The position numbers and the translations under genes were made by a program. A stretch of 64,000 nucleotides of DNA, from contig NZ_JABJVV010000008.1 of assembly GCF_013155545.1 (NCBI RefSeq), positions 1-64,000 of the forward strand, read 5' to 3'. The notes below the pieces were generated by a model. It did not search any database. It was not told the DNA's origin and saw nothing but the letters and a program-made list of their open reading frames with translations. This stretch comes from Caenimonas soli (GTDB lineage Bacteria; Pseudomonadota; Gammaproteobacteria; Burkholderiales; Burkholderiaceae_C). Shown here one piece after another: positions 34,198 to 44,492 of this stretch (positions are counted from its first letter, which is position 1; every line of letters starts with the position of its first letter).

Positions 34198-34612
34198 GTC
34201 GACCTCTGATGTGTTGCGTTGCTTTGTTTTGGATAGCGGTGGCGAAGAGTGTGTATCCAGCCCCCTGACGTTTGGGAGACCATTCGGCACCAAGTACACC
34301 AGCCTGCCATAGTCGAAACGTCCCTGTTTTGTCCCGGCGGCGCACTAGCTTCAGGAGCGAAGGCACGTGGGTGGCTTCCTGGCCGATGTAAACATGCTCA
34401 TGGGGCACTTGTGGGAAGCCGCCAATGAGCGCGAGGAATTGGAGCTGGAGATAGAGCAGGTGACCGCTGATGACCGCGACGGGAAGCGCCAAGCGTTCCT
34501 CGCGCGCGCCGTAGCCCGTGTTACCGCGGTTGCTGTTGCTTGGCGCCTCAGACCCCAGCGGATGCCCATAGCGCCCTATTCCAAGTTTGGAAGACGCCAG
34601 CCTGCCAGCGCG
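34198..34612. other. Intergenic region, no confidently supported gene
   Basis: About 415 bases. A plus-strand frame from GTG 34367 has a coiled-coil-like start (AANEREELELEIEQV) but runs on antisense through the well-supported gene at 34613-34819 and has no clear ribosome binding site, so I left it out. It deserves a check with related genomes. No hairpins or repeats stand out. Confidence 0.35.
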
Positions 34613-34819
34613 TCAATCGGGCTGGGCATCCCGATCTCTTTGACGACGGAGCAACTCGTAAAGTCTATTGAAAATTTCAAGTTCCCCCGGCTTGAGCTTC
34701 TTGCCGCTGGAGATCTGCGCACCGATTATTGCGAAAATGCTGTTGGCAAAGGCGAGAAACTCATCTCGCGGCAACGCCCGCAACGCTCGATCGAGGATCT
34801 GCTTATCTGTCGGCTGCAT
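34613..34819 (-). CDS. Small hypothetical protein, 68 aa
   Basis: Begins MQPTDKQILDRALRALPRDEFLAF with GGAGAA ~6 bases before the ATG at 34819, followed by a helical stretch LEIFNRLYELLRRQRDRDAQ. Mostly helical and charged; no family recognised. The good ribosome binding site and protein-like composition support a real gene. It is transcribed in the same direction as the large RecB-like helicase gene upstream, about 180 bases away. Confidence 0.55.
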   Translation of the reverse strand: MQPTDKQILDRALRALPRDEFLAFANSIFAIIGAQISSGKKLKPGELEIFNRLYELLRRQRDRDAQPD

Positions 34820-35001
34820 AAAAGTTCTCCTGTACTGAAGAAAGACTTGAGATGACAGCCATTGTCTGCCCGTGAGTGCAATTGAATCAACGCCCCCGCA
34901 AAGGCATTTGGACATCGGGTAGCACCTACCACTTGTCCATGATTGCGCTTCTCATCTCTTGCTCCGACATCTCTGTTGACGTCTTGCGTGGTGCGAATCG
35001 A

Positions 35002-38000
35002 TCACGATCCGACCGCAGCCACCCAACACAGCAGGTTCACCAGCGCCATCTGCTCCGGCGTCTTGCATTTGATAGCCATGAGCGCCGGGTTGGCGAGGAC
35101 GATCGCCTGGCACTTGGCGCGCGAAATGGCGACGTTCAAGCGGTTCCTGCTGTACAGGAACTCGATGTTCCGCGGCAAGTCCTGCTCGCTCGAGGTTGTC
35201 ATCGACACGATGACGAGTTCCGCCTCCTGCCCCTGAAACTTGTCGACGGTGCCCACGCGGGCGCCCGGTGGCAATGTCCTTTTCAGAAGATTCACCTGCA
35301 CGTTGTACGGCGCCATGACGAGGATGTTGTCGGGCGTCATCGCGTGTTCGACGCCGTCTTCGTCGGTGTAGCGCTGCTCCAGTGCGCTTGTGTAGATGGC
35401 CGCAACCACCGCAGCCTCGGCCTCACATCCTTGGGAGCAGCCCTCGTGCTTCACAGGCACGTGCACGATGCCGGCCGGTCGAAGGTCGGGGTGGGCGCGC
35501 TCGTGCAGCAGGAGCATCCTTCGCGCGTTCCGGCTTTCCGCCTCCAAACGGCCGTCGTAGACCGCGTCCGAGATGAAGCGACACACCAGAGGATGCATTC
35601 GCCAGCTTGTCTTGAGAAAGATGCCGCGATCCGGCGCGATAGTGGCCTCACCGTCGAGCAGATAGTCCAGCGCGGAGTCGCCGGAGCGCCCCGGGTGTAC
35701 GCCTTGCACGGGTTGGCTGAGCTGCATTTGATCGCCGAGCAGCACGATGTTCCGCGCGCATGTTCCGGCGGCGATCAAGTTTGCCAAGGCCACTTGGCCG
35801 GCTTCATCGACGAAAAGCGCGTCGAACTTCTGGTCTGCGGCCGCATCCGCGAACAGCCATGCCGTGCCTGCCACCAGCCGGGCACCCGAAGCCCACACGT
35901 CCTTGTTCGACTGAACGTTCGCCACGCCGCCGACCGGATCAACGAACTCCGAATCCGGATTGGTCGCCGATGCCTTCTTGACGGCCGGCACGTTCTGTCC
36001 GTTCTCGGCCAGGACTTTCATGACGCCGGCCAAGAGGTGATTGATCGCCTTGTGGCTGTTTGACATGACGCCGACTCGCCAACCTCGCGCCAACAGGTGC
36101 GCGATCATGCGGGAGCCGGTGTAGGTCTTCCCGGAGCCGGGAGGCCCTTGGACGTAGAGACACGTATGGTCCATCGCCTGGACGGCGGCCAAACTCCTCT
36201 CAAGCAAATCGGCGCCGTCCGCGATGATTAGTTGCCCCTTAGGCCGTCCCGACAGCCGCGGCGCCTCGCGCAAGAGATAACGCTTCAGCGCGAGATACTT
36301 TCCGTCGCCCGCAAGCTGGCTGTCCGCGAAGCGGTAAAGGGCGTTCACGAGCGGGTCGCACGGGATCGGCGGGGCGGGGCCGATGCTGAGCCGATCTGGA
36401 AGCGGATCATGTCGGGGCCCGATCTTCAATCTCACCTGCCTCGAGGATTCATCGAAAGTAAGCGTCCCCAAGCCTTGCCCGGTGTCTGCCCGCGTACATC
36501 CGTCGCCTGTCGCTAGCTTGGTTTCTTGATCTGGCGCCAAGTACGTGTACACCAGCGACCTGTTTTCCTGTTCGGGTGGCCGAAGGAGCGTCAGGCCGCC
36601 AAGACACTCCGGGTCTTCCAGGAGTTCGTCTTCGGTCATGTCCCTGCGCGCGTACAAGGCCCACCACGCGGGCTTGTCCGCGCGGCGATGGAAGTCGAGG
36701 AGCTGGTACGTGAGCTCCGATGCTCGATCCGCCACGGTCCGCGCCGAGTCGTCTGCAGGCAACTCGTCCAGCAGCTGTTGCCGGTAAGGAATGAGCCGCT
36801 CTTCGGCTTCCCCGGCCTTGGACGTCTTGCCTTCGGGAGATGCATCTCCGACGTCCACCGCGACGCGAGGCTTCCAGGCGACTCCAGCTGGCCGATGCGT
36901 CAGCAGCCATTCCCGCAGCTGCCGGGTGGATTCGACGTCGTCGCGGTTGTAGGCCTCAATGTCGGCCAGCAACCGCGGATCCGACGTCTCCCGCCACCTC
37001 TCGTAGAAGACAATGCTCGCGCCCGCGTTCTGCACGTCGCCTTCGCGCGCCGGGCGGTAGAAATGCTCAACGTACTTAATGGAGTAGCTGGGCTCGGAAA
37101 TGCGGATGGCTTCCCTCACCACCTTGTAGAGGTCGACGAGCGCCCCCTCTCGCAGCAGGTTGTCGACTTCCACTTCGCGAGTGGCGTGCAGGCTGGCCAG
37201 CCGCTTCAGCGCCGTTTCCTCGTAGCTCGCATAGTGATAGATGTGACCTCCAGGATGTTCGCGCCGCCGGCGGACCACGAAATCCATGAACTGTTCGAAA
37301 GCCACCCGCTCTTCGGCGCGCGAATGCCCCCAGAAAGCGCGGAACTGCCATCCGCCATCGAAGTACCCGACCCCGAACAGGTATTCGAGCCCGCCCGGCT
37401 CCAAGGGATCCCCTTCCATGTCAAAGAACATGTCGCCAGGGTCGGGCACCGGCATGCGGAAGAAACCGCGACGTCCATCCGGATCCAGCGGAAGCACGAG
37501 GAACCGGCGCTCGCCCGTGCGGCGGGCGTCATCCTGCAGCGCCGCCTGGGAACGCAACTTGGCGAGTGTCTCGGGATTGAGCTTGGGCACGATGGCGCCC
37601 TCAGGAAGGGCGGCCAGCTTGGCCATCGTGGCGACGCCCGCCAGCTGCAGCTTGTTCCATTGAGTTTGCCGGATGCCTGCCACCTGGCACAGGTGATCGT
37701 CGTCGAGGCGCTTCTGGTCGCACTTCGCGCGCCAGCCGCACAAGTCGCAATGGTTGCAAGGGATCGGATAGCCCTCGGGCGCCTCCGCGCGCTCCAGCAG
37801 CTGCAGGCGGTCCTCGTACCTTGCGAGCAGCGCGCGGAAATAGTGCATGTAGTCGGCGCACATGAAGGAACGCTGGGTCCGGTCGCCCAGGATCACATGC
37901 ATTCGCTTTGGCTGGGCACCCTGCCCGGCGGCAAGCAAGTCGCTGTAGAACGCCAGCTGCACGAGAAACTTCGCCTTGGTGGACCGCGCGAGTTTGGTGT

Positions 38001-38409
38001 CCGCGACCTCGTAGTGCCACGCCCCGAGCTCGGAGGAGCGCCCGTCGACACGGAACAGAAAATCCGCATGGCCGTACAGCTGGCCCCGTCGCAAGGTCGC
38101 CTGGTAAATGACGTCGGGGCCTGACGCCATGGCCGCGCGCGTATCGTCGACCCGCTGGTCGTTCGTGCGCCCGAGGGTCGGGATCTCGGCGACACTGAGA
38201 GCCTGCGACCTGAGCTGGCGCAAGAAGTCCACCTCGTGCTCGATGCCCTTCCGGGAAATCAATGCGGCGGATTCGTCCTGCTCCATCCTCATGGCGCCGC
38301 CAAGCTCGCCGCGGGCATGCAGCCAATCAAGCCGCGTGAGGTATTCGCACTCGAGGAAGGAGACCACGTCCGTGGCGGAGATCAGAACTCGGCCGTTCTC
38401 GCGCTGCAT
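35002..38409 (-). CDS. TM0106-type RecB-like nuclease/exonuclease/SF1 helicase
   Basis: A 1,135-aa multidomain DNA-processing enzyme. Residues ~1-280 are a Cas4/RecB-like PD-(D/E)XK nuclease: an early Cys (FLECEYL), GHADFLF and HYEVADTKLA carrying the D and E-x-x-K acids, then IPCNHCDLCGWRAKC for a 4Fe-4S cluster. Residues ~330-500 form a DEDD-type exonuclease (FFDMEGDP, HYASYEE, YNRDDVEST). The C-terminal ~450 residues are an SF1B Dna2/Nam7-type helicase: QGPPGSGKTYT, DEAGQ, GDQMQL, SWRMHP, PYNVQV, TVDKFQGQEAE and VAISRAK. It probably resects or degrades DNA in repair or defence. Family length is usual. It starts 9 bases after the M15 gene. Confidence 0.9.
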   Translation of the reverse strand: MQRENGRVLISATDVVSFLECEYLTRLDWLHARGELGGAMRMEQDESAALISRKGIEHEVDFLRQLRSQALSVAEIPTLGRTNDQRVDDTRAAMASGPDVIYQATLRRGQLYGHADFLFRVDGRSSELGAWHYEVADTKLARSTKAKFLVQLAFYSDLLAAGQGAQPKRMHVILGDRTQRSFMCADYMHYFRALLARYEDRLQLLERAEAPEGYPIPCNHCDLCGWRAKCDQKRLDDDHLCQVAGIRQTQWNKLQLAGVATMAKLAALPEGAIVPKLNPETLAKLRSQAALQDDARRTGERRFLVLPLDPDGRRGFFRMPVPDPGDMFFDMEGDPLEPGGLEYLFGVGYFDGGWQFRAFWGHSRAEERVAFEQFMDFVVRRRREHPGGHIYHYASYEETALKRLASLHATREVEVDNLLREGALVDLYKVVREAIRISEPSYSIKYVEHFYRPAREGDVQNAGASIVFYERWRETSDPRLLADIEAYNRDDVESTRQLREWLLTHRPAGVAWKPRVAVDVGDASPEGKTSKAGEAEERLIPYRQQLLDELPADDSARTVADRASELTYQLLDFHRRADKPAWWALYARRDMTEDELLEDPECLGGLTLLRPPEQENRSLVYTYLAPDQETKLATGDGCTRADTGQGLGTLTFDESSRQVRLKIGPRHDPLPDRLSIGPAPPIPCDPLVNALYRFADSQLAGDGKYLALKRYLLREAPRLSGRPKGQLIIADGADLLERSLAAVQAMDHTCLYVQGPPGSGKTYTGSRMIAHLLARGWRVGVMSNSHKAINHLLAGVMKVLAENGQNVPAVKKASATNPDSEFVDPVGGVANVQSNKDVWASGARLVAGTAWLFADAAADQKFDALFVDEAGQVALANLIAAGTCARNIVLLGDQMQLSQPVQGVHPGRSGDSALDYLLDGEATIAPDRGIFLKTSWRMHPLVCRFISDAVYDGRLEAESRNARRMLLLHERAHPDLRPAGIVHVPVKHEGCSQGCEAEAAVVAAIYTSALEQRYTDEDGVEHAMTPDNILVMAPYNVQVNLLKRTLPPGARVGTVDKFQGQEAELVIVSMTTSSEQDLPRNIEFLYSRNRLNVAISRAKCQAIVLANPALMAIKCKTPEQMALVNLLCWVAAVGS

Positions 38410-38417
38410 ATGAGGTC

Positions 38418-39143
38418 CTAGTCGCTCGTTGCCGCGCTTGCGTTGCGGCCCTGGATGCTGGTCCTACCTCTCAGGTTCATGGGCGATTGTGACGAGGGTA
38501 CCGCCGGCAGAAGAGCAGAGCTCAAGGCCACGGGCAACTCTGGATATCCAAGGTACTCTTGTTGGTGCGATCCCGTGTGATTGGGCATGCCTAGCCGAGT
38601 CAGGCAGCCCTTCGGAGCCGCATAGCTGTCGATGCGGCGTTTCGGTTGCTCATGCCAACTGATGTTGAACGCAAAGAGTGTCGGGAAGAAGTAGAGCGAG
38701 CTGTAGGGCAGGTGATCGTGGATCCACCACGCCATCTCGGTCCAACGGCCGCCCTGTTCGATTCGATCAACTAGCCAAGGAATGACAATGCATGCGGTCG
38801 CACCGCGCTTTCCGTCTTTGTCGGGATAGTCCCAGATATGTGCCGCGTTGTTTGCTTCGTTGGCTGTACAGTTCAGGCCATTCTTGTTGCCGAACTCATT
38901 GACAGTCGGAGAACGATATGCTGACCTGATATGGATTCGCCCAAAACAGGCTTGCAGTGGCTCGAGCAATTCCGCGGACAGCTTACGGCCGACCTCCACC
39001 ATCGCGTCTGGATTGTCTGGTACGTTCTGCATCCCGTTCCACGCTGCGATTTCGGAGTGCAGGAAGTCCCGAACAAAGAAATTCGTGGAAAGTCTGACCC
39101 GGCCCAAGTCTTCTAGCTTTCTGTACGAAAGAATTCCGCTCAT
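38418..39143 (-). CDS. M15-family peptidase-like protein
   Basis: A 241-aa protein. Residues ~70-110 hold IRSAYRSPTVNEFGNKNG and ANEANNAAHIWDYPD, the RSxYRSPxxN and H-x-x-D features of peptidase M15 (D-Ala-D-Ala carboxypeptidases and phage endolysins). The C-terminal ~60 residues are of mixed composition and carry no clear motif. There is no signal peptide, as in phage-type endolysins or intracellular relatives. It is unusual to find such a peptidase beside nuclease genes; it may be of phage origin, or its M15 fold may have another function. Its stop is 9 bases before the RecB-like gene start. Confidence 0.7.
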   Translation of the reverse strand: MSGILSYRKLEDLGRVRLSTNFFVRDFLHSEIAAWNGMQNVPDNPDAMVEVGRKLSAELLEPLQACFGRIHIRSAYRSPTVNEFGNKNGLNCTANEANNAAHIWDYPDKDGKRGATACIVIPWLVDRIEQGGRWTEMAWWIHDHLPYSSLYFFPTLFAFNISWHEQPKRRIDSYAAPKGCLTRLGMPNHTGSHQQEYLGYPELPVALSSALLPAVPSSQSPMNLRGRTSIQGRNASAATSD

Positions 39144-39210
39144 AGCACTCCTTGATTGCGCGCTTGGTGACTCAAGCTAATCCTACGAACTGCCTCAGAT
39201 CAGCAGGCGG

Positions 39211-39660
39211 CTACCGCTTTGCACGAGCCTGCGGTGAACGAAGACTCTCCTTGTCCATTGTTAAGGACTCCCACCACCACGCGTGCTCACCATTCCGGCA
39301 CGGAGGCCCATGAGAAAGATCTGGCCACGGGTACGCTTCCCCCAACAGAATGTGGCGGTTCAGTTCCTCGCTAGGAACTTCGCGGGCGTACCACCCGCGC
39401 CTCAAGAACTGGAGAAAAGATTGCCAGCGAGCCGGCGAACCAAACCTCGCGTGCAGCCGGCTATGACACCGCGTGCACACCGGGTATGCAGCAGGCGCAT
39501 GCCAGCGGTACGGCACCGAATAGTCTTCGGCGTGAGTCTGCATCTTCGGCGGACTCGGGTCACCGCACATTGCGCACGGAGGTTCTCTCGCAGTGGCCGG
39601 CGAGGCGGCACGCCCCATGGCATTGCGTTCCTGCGGGCTATAGCCGTTGTACCAATCCAT
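39211..39660 (-). CDS. HNH-type zinc-ribbon endonuclease-like protein
   Basis: A 149-aa protein starting MDWYNGYSPQERNAMG (ATG 39660; an earlier in-frame start at 39684 is less likely). Residues ~30-80 show CAMCG, HAEDYSVPY, then CTRCHSRLHARFG, the treble-clef CxxC...H...CxxCH arrangement of HNH nucleases. The C-terminal half is short and has PWPDLSHGPPC. It probably nicks DNA, and its gene is 24 bases after the UDG-like gene, suggesting joint action in a base-excision or restriction context. Pairing is inferred from position. Confidence 0.65.
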   Translation of the reverse strand: MDWYNGYSPQERNAMGRAASPATAREPPCAMCGDPSPPKMQTHAEDYSVPYRWHAPAAYPVCTRCHSRLHARFGSPARWQSFLQFLRRGWYAREVPSEELNRHILLGEAYPWPDLSHGPPCRNGEHAWWWESLTMDKESLRSPQARAKR

Positions 39661-39683
39661 AGCTTTCTCCGATTGACCCACCA

Positions 39684-40322
39684 TCAGCGAAGCAACGAAG
39701 CGATGGCTCTCGCCTCGGCGTCCATCCGCGCTTGAAACTTGCCAAAGTTTGAGAAGTGAAGGTGCAAGTGAACGGATCGACCATGACTAGCGTAGAGAAC
39801 GGGAAGAATGCCCCCGCGCTTGTTCTTCGTGTCGAGCCAGGGAAACGCTCCGCTTCGCTGCATGAGCTTGGCCACGCCCGCAGAGAGAAACGTGTACTTA
39901 GCCCTACCGCTGCGTATTGCCTTGTCGATTCTCTGAAGGTGCGATGGATCCAAATCTTGCGGAGTAAGCCGACTTCTGCCGACGGTCGGGACACGCAGCA
40001 ACTCCACGAACCCTACGCTGTCCGCATGCGCAGGAGTAAAGCCGATCCGAGCAAAGTTGCGATGGTATTTCTTGCCATCGCCTTTGTACTGCTGCAGCAG
40101 GAACGGGTGATGCACACCGTTCGTTCGCCAGAAGGCGGCACCGTTTTCGTGATACTCAACGACGCTTCGGAACACTTCAGAGCGTTCAATGCCTGCCGAG
40201 TAATTGGCATCCAAGCCGACGAAAAGAAACTCGGCTCTTTCTGGCTCGACCCCTTGGAATGGTCGAACGGAAAACAACTCCTTGAGCATTTGGCTGGGAT
40301 GCGACTGAAACATGTGGATCAC
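39684..40322 (-). CDS. Possible uracil-DNA-glycosylase-fold protein
   Basis: A 212-aa protein. AEFLFVGLDANYSAGI near residue 30 resembles the G-L-D/N-P motif A of UDG superfamily proteins, and SVGFVELLRVPT around residue 105 resembles the V-x-E-L-x-x-x-P strand of the Mug/TDG branch; VKLMQRSGAFPW is a plausible C-terminal element. The His-rich VHLHLHFSN stretch near the end is the expected site of motif B, but the family match is weak. If correct it would recognise altered bases, a role in defence against modified phage DNA. It is upstream of and same-strand with the HNH-type gene; the start could be 40322 or 40313. Confidence 0.4.
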   Translation of the reverse strand: MIHMFQSHPSQMLKELFSVRPFQGVEPERAEFLFVGLDANYSAGIERSEVFRSVVEYHENGAAFWRTNGVHHPFLLQQYKGDGKKYHRNFARIGFTPAHADSVGFVELLRVPTVGRSRLTPQDLDPSHLQRIDKAIRSGRAKYTFLSAGVAKLMQRSGAFPWLDTKNKRGGILPVLYASHGRSVHLHLHFSNFGKFQARMDAEARAIASLLR

Positions 40323-40406
40323 TTCGCCTTCATGATCGCGATGATCAGGGGGATGAGAAATTCATAGAGGCCATCGAATTCTTTTCGAGATCGTGTGCCT
40401 GGCGAA

Positions 40407-40492
40407 GCTCACGGACTGAGCCCACTGGACTGATCTTTCAGTCAGTGGTTTACGCTCCCGAAGACGAGGGTTGGGGCTCACGCTGTGAGCCC
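40407..40492. repeat. REP-like composite palindrome element, copy 2
   Basis: GCTCA-CGGAC-TGAGC at 40407-40421 and GGGCTCAC-GCT-GTGAGCCC at 40474-40492, with ACTGATCTTTCAGTCAGT between them, matching the 30566-30653 element. It ends exactly before the stop of the gene at 40493 and lies 85 bases before the UDG-like gene start. Confidence 0.75.
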
Positions 40493-41278
40493 TCATTGCC
40501 GCTCGAGCGGAATTCCGAACAGTCGAGCAACTTCGGCCGCGTGGTAACGCAGCTCCTGATCGTGTGCCGCAGTCCAGCTCCTGAGAAGAGACCCGTACGT
40601 CAGGGCATGAAACCTCACAGTAGCCCCCGTGAGGTCTCCCGCGAGTCGACCCACAGCCTCCGAATGCGCACGAAGCGCAGTCGCAGCAATCGCGCCTCCA
40701 TCGGGCCAGTTCGAGGGCTCGGCATAGAGATAGACGAGCACGGCCGGCTTGCCCTGCCGCTTTGCCTCGGCCGAAAGTGCCAAGGCATGCTTCACGAGCT
40801 GCGCAGCATCGATGGCGGCGTAGCTCTTGCCCGCCACCTTGAGTTCGTCGCGCAGAGCGAGGTACGGCGCCATCCCAACATCCCAGACGTCGCGCCAATA
40901 TGCCTTGGAGAACGTCGGCAGATGCGGCCCGCGGAACGGCTCGAACCGCTTCGACTCAATCCCGATCAGGTGAGATTCAGTTTCGGCGAACACGTCCAGC
41001 CAAGGGTGCCGCCCACCCGCCCATGGAAAGCGGACCTGGTGCTCCAGGCAAACTTTCTGCACCTTCCACGGGAGATCCTCAAGACCGGGAAGCGGCGGCA
41101 GCGTCCGGGCGGGCTCCACAAAATAGCCAAAGGCATTGGCGACCAGCGCCGACGAGGATTCCGGGCTGGACATCTTTCCGGACTGGATTTCCTGGCCCGC
41201 GGCGGCCTCGTAGGCTCGCACAATGGCCTGCCGGTTCAAATGGGGCAGGAGAAACGGTTCGTGGGACGTCGCGGACAT
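40493..41278 (-). CDS. PGN_0703-like putative restriction endonuclease
   Basis: A 261-aa protein from the ATG at 41278 (MSATSHEPFLL); the longer frame to 41395 is unsupported. WLDVFAETESHLIGIESKRFEPFRG at residues ~95-120 contains D, then E-S-K, the PD-(D/E)XK layout found in PGN_0703-type putative restriction endonucleases. Upstream NAFGYFVEP and PWKVQKVCLEHQVRFPWAGG fit the same family. The C-terminal half is helical with AVLVYLYAEPSNWPD. It should be a Mg-dependent nuclease, with a defence role inferred from family and position. It is the last accessory gene before the catabolic operon. Confidence 0.6.
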   Translation of the reverse strand: MSATSHEPFLLPHLNRQAIVRAYEAAAGQEIQSGKMSSPESSSALVANAFGYFVEPARTLPPLPGLEDLPWKVQKVCLEHQVRFPWAGGRHPWLDVFAETESHLIGIESKRFEPFRGPHLPTFSKAYWRDVWDVGMAPYLALRDELKVAGKSYAAIDAAQLVKHALALSAEAKRQGKPAVLVYLYAEPSNWPDGGAIAATALRAHSEAVGRLAGDLTGATVRFHALTYGSLLRSWTAAHDQELRYHAAEVARLFGIPLERQ

Positions 41279-41357
41279 AGACCAAACACGGTAGTTGGCG
41301 ACCGACGAACTGAAAAGGGACAAACGTCCTGAAATGTCCTGGGACGCCCTCCTGGGT

Positions 41358-43021
41358 TCAGGCACTCGTTGTTGTTGTGGCCAGCGACGCGGCATAGCGT
41401 GCCGTGGCGTCCTGCCGCAGCAGGTCTTTCTTGACCTTGCCCGAAGCAGTCTTGGGAAACTCGGGAACGACGATGACCTGCTCCGGGTGCTTTTGCCGCG
41501 CGACCCGCGCCGCGGCCAGCGTCTGGCACACGCCTTCGAGCGTCACGGCGGCGCCGGGCTGCACGACGAGGTAGGCACACACAGTTTCGCCCAGCCGCGG
41601 GTGCGGCATCGCGACCACGGCAGCCTGCAGCACGCCCGGGTGCTGGTGCAACAGGTCTTCCACTTCCTTGGCGCTGATCTTTTCGCCGCCGCGATTGATC
41701 AGGTCCTTGATGCGTCCGGTGAACACGATCGCGCCTTCTGGCGTGCGGTAGCCGACGTCGCCGGTATGAAAGAAGCCGTCCTCGTCGAACGCCTCGCGCG
41801 TGTCGGACTCGCGCGCGTAGCCCAGGAACAGCGCCGGGCCGCGCGCGCAGATCTCGCCTTCCTCCAGGGGGCCGGCCGGCTGGCCCGCGGCGGTGACCAG
41901 CTTGACTTCGTAGTCGACCACCTCGCCGTCGGTCTCGGCCGCGAGTTTCTCGTCGCCCTCCCCCGGGTAGCCCAGCGTGATCACGGGCGCCTCGCTCGAG
42001 CCGTACACCCGGAAAGCGCGGCATCGCTCGAGCACCCGCGGGACGCGCCGGATCAACTCGGGCGGCACGGCCGCGCCGCCGCAGGGAAACGCCCGCAGGC
42101 TGGGCAGTCCGCGCCGCTGCGACTGCGCCAGGTCCAGCAGTTCCTGCAGGAAGGGCGTGGCGCACAGCGTGAGGGAGATGGCCTCGCGCTCGATGAGATC
42201 GGCGGCCTGCGCGGCATCCCACTTGTCCATCAGCACGGTGCGCACGCCGTCGTGAAACGGCAGCTCCAGGCCGAAGGTGAAACCGGTGACGTGGGTCACG
42301 GGCGAAGGCATCAGCGTGGTGTCGCCCGCGCGGATGCCCCAATGCCTGCTGGCGCGCCGCATCGACCGGGCCAGCGTGTTGTGACTGTGCAGCACGGCCT
42401 TGGGATAGCCGGTGGTGCCGGAGGTGTACAGGATGAGCTTGACGGCATCCGGGGACACCTGCACATCGGGCGCCGGCGCGCGCTCGGCCAGCAGCCCGGA
42501 CAGGTCGCCGGGTGAGCCGGCCTCGCCCTGCACGGTCCATACGTGCTTGAGATGCGGCAGCGCCGGCAGCAGGCCGCGCAGCATTTCCAGATAGTCGAAG
42601 CCGCGGAATTGCCGGGCCACGAAGATGCCCTTGGCGCGGCTGTCGGAGAGGATCAGTTCGACTTCGCGGCCGCGGTAGATCGGCACGATGGGGCACAGCA
42701 CGAGGCCCAGCCGGCAAGCCGCGAGATCGATGAGTACGGCTTCCAGCCAGTTGGGGGTCTGGAACGCCAGCACGTCACCCGCCTGAAACCCGCGTGCCGC
42801 GAGGGCCCCGGCGAGGTGACCGGAGCGTTGCCAGGCCTGGCGGGCGGTGAGCTGTTCACCGGCGCAGACATGCGTCACCGCCTGGGGCGTGGCCGCCGCG
42901 AGCGAGCACGCGCGTTGCGCCACGGTGCGGTCTTCCCATTCGCCGCCTTGCTTCCAGCACTGCGCATCCTCCTCGTTCCAGCGCACCGGATAGCCGCTGA
43001 TGTCCTGGCGCAGCGTGCTGG

Positions 43022-43025
<4 letters not shown>
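41358..43025 (-). CDS. Acyl-CoA ligase (AMP-forming), cyclic-acid type
   Basis: A 555-aa adenylate-forming enzyme. It activates a carboxylic acid with ATP and CoA. Motifs: ILYTSGTTGYPKAVLHSHN (P-loop), YGSSEAPVITLG, TGDVGYRTPEG, GRIKDLINRGGEKISAKEVE and PKTASGKVKKDLLR with the catalytic Lys. The start is the ATG at 43025, overlapping the livF stop by ATGA. The N-terminal sequence and a GREVELILSDSRAKGIFV segment look like cyclohexanecarboxylate-CoA ligases (AliA-type), so an alicyclic or aromatic acid is plausible; the true substrate cannot be told from sequence. It is the last gene of a coupled nine-gene operon. Confidence 0.85.

Positions 43026-44488
<1,463 letters not shown>

Positions 44489-44492
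<4 letters not shown>

Noticed and set aside
34367-34855. Plus-strand ORF with a coiled-coil-like start
   Set aside because: It runs antisense through the gene at 34613-34819, which has a strong ribosome binding site; kept only as a note.
36526-38124. Long plus-strand ORF opposite the RecB-like gene
   Set aside because: A shadow frame created by high GC at third positions; the minus strand has complete nuclease and helicase motifs.
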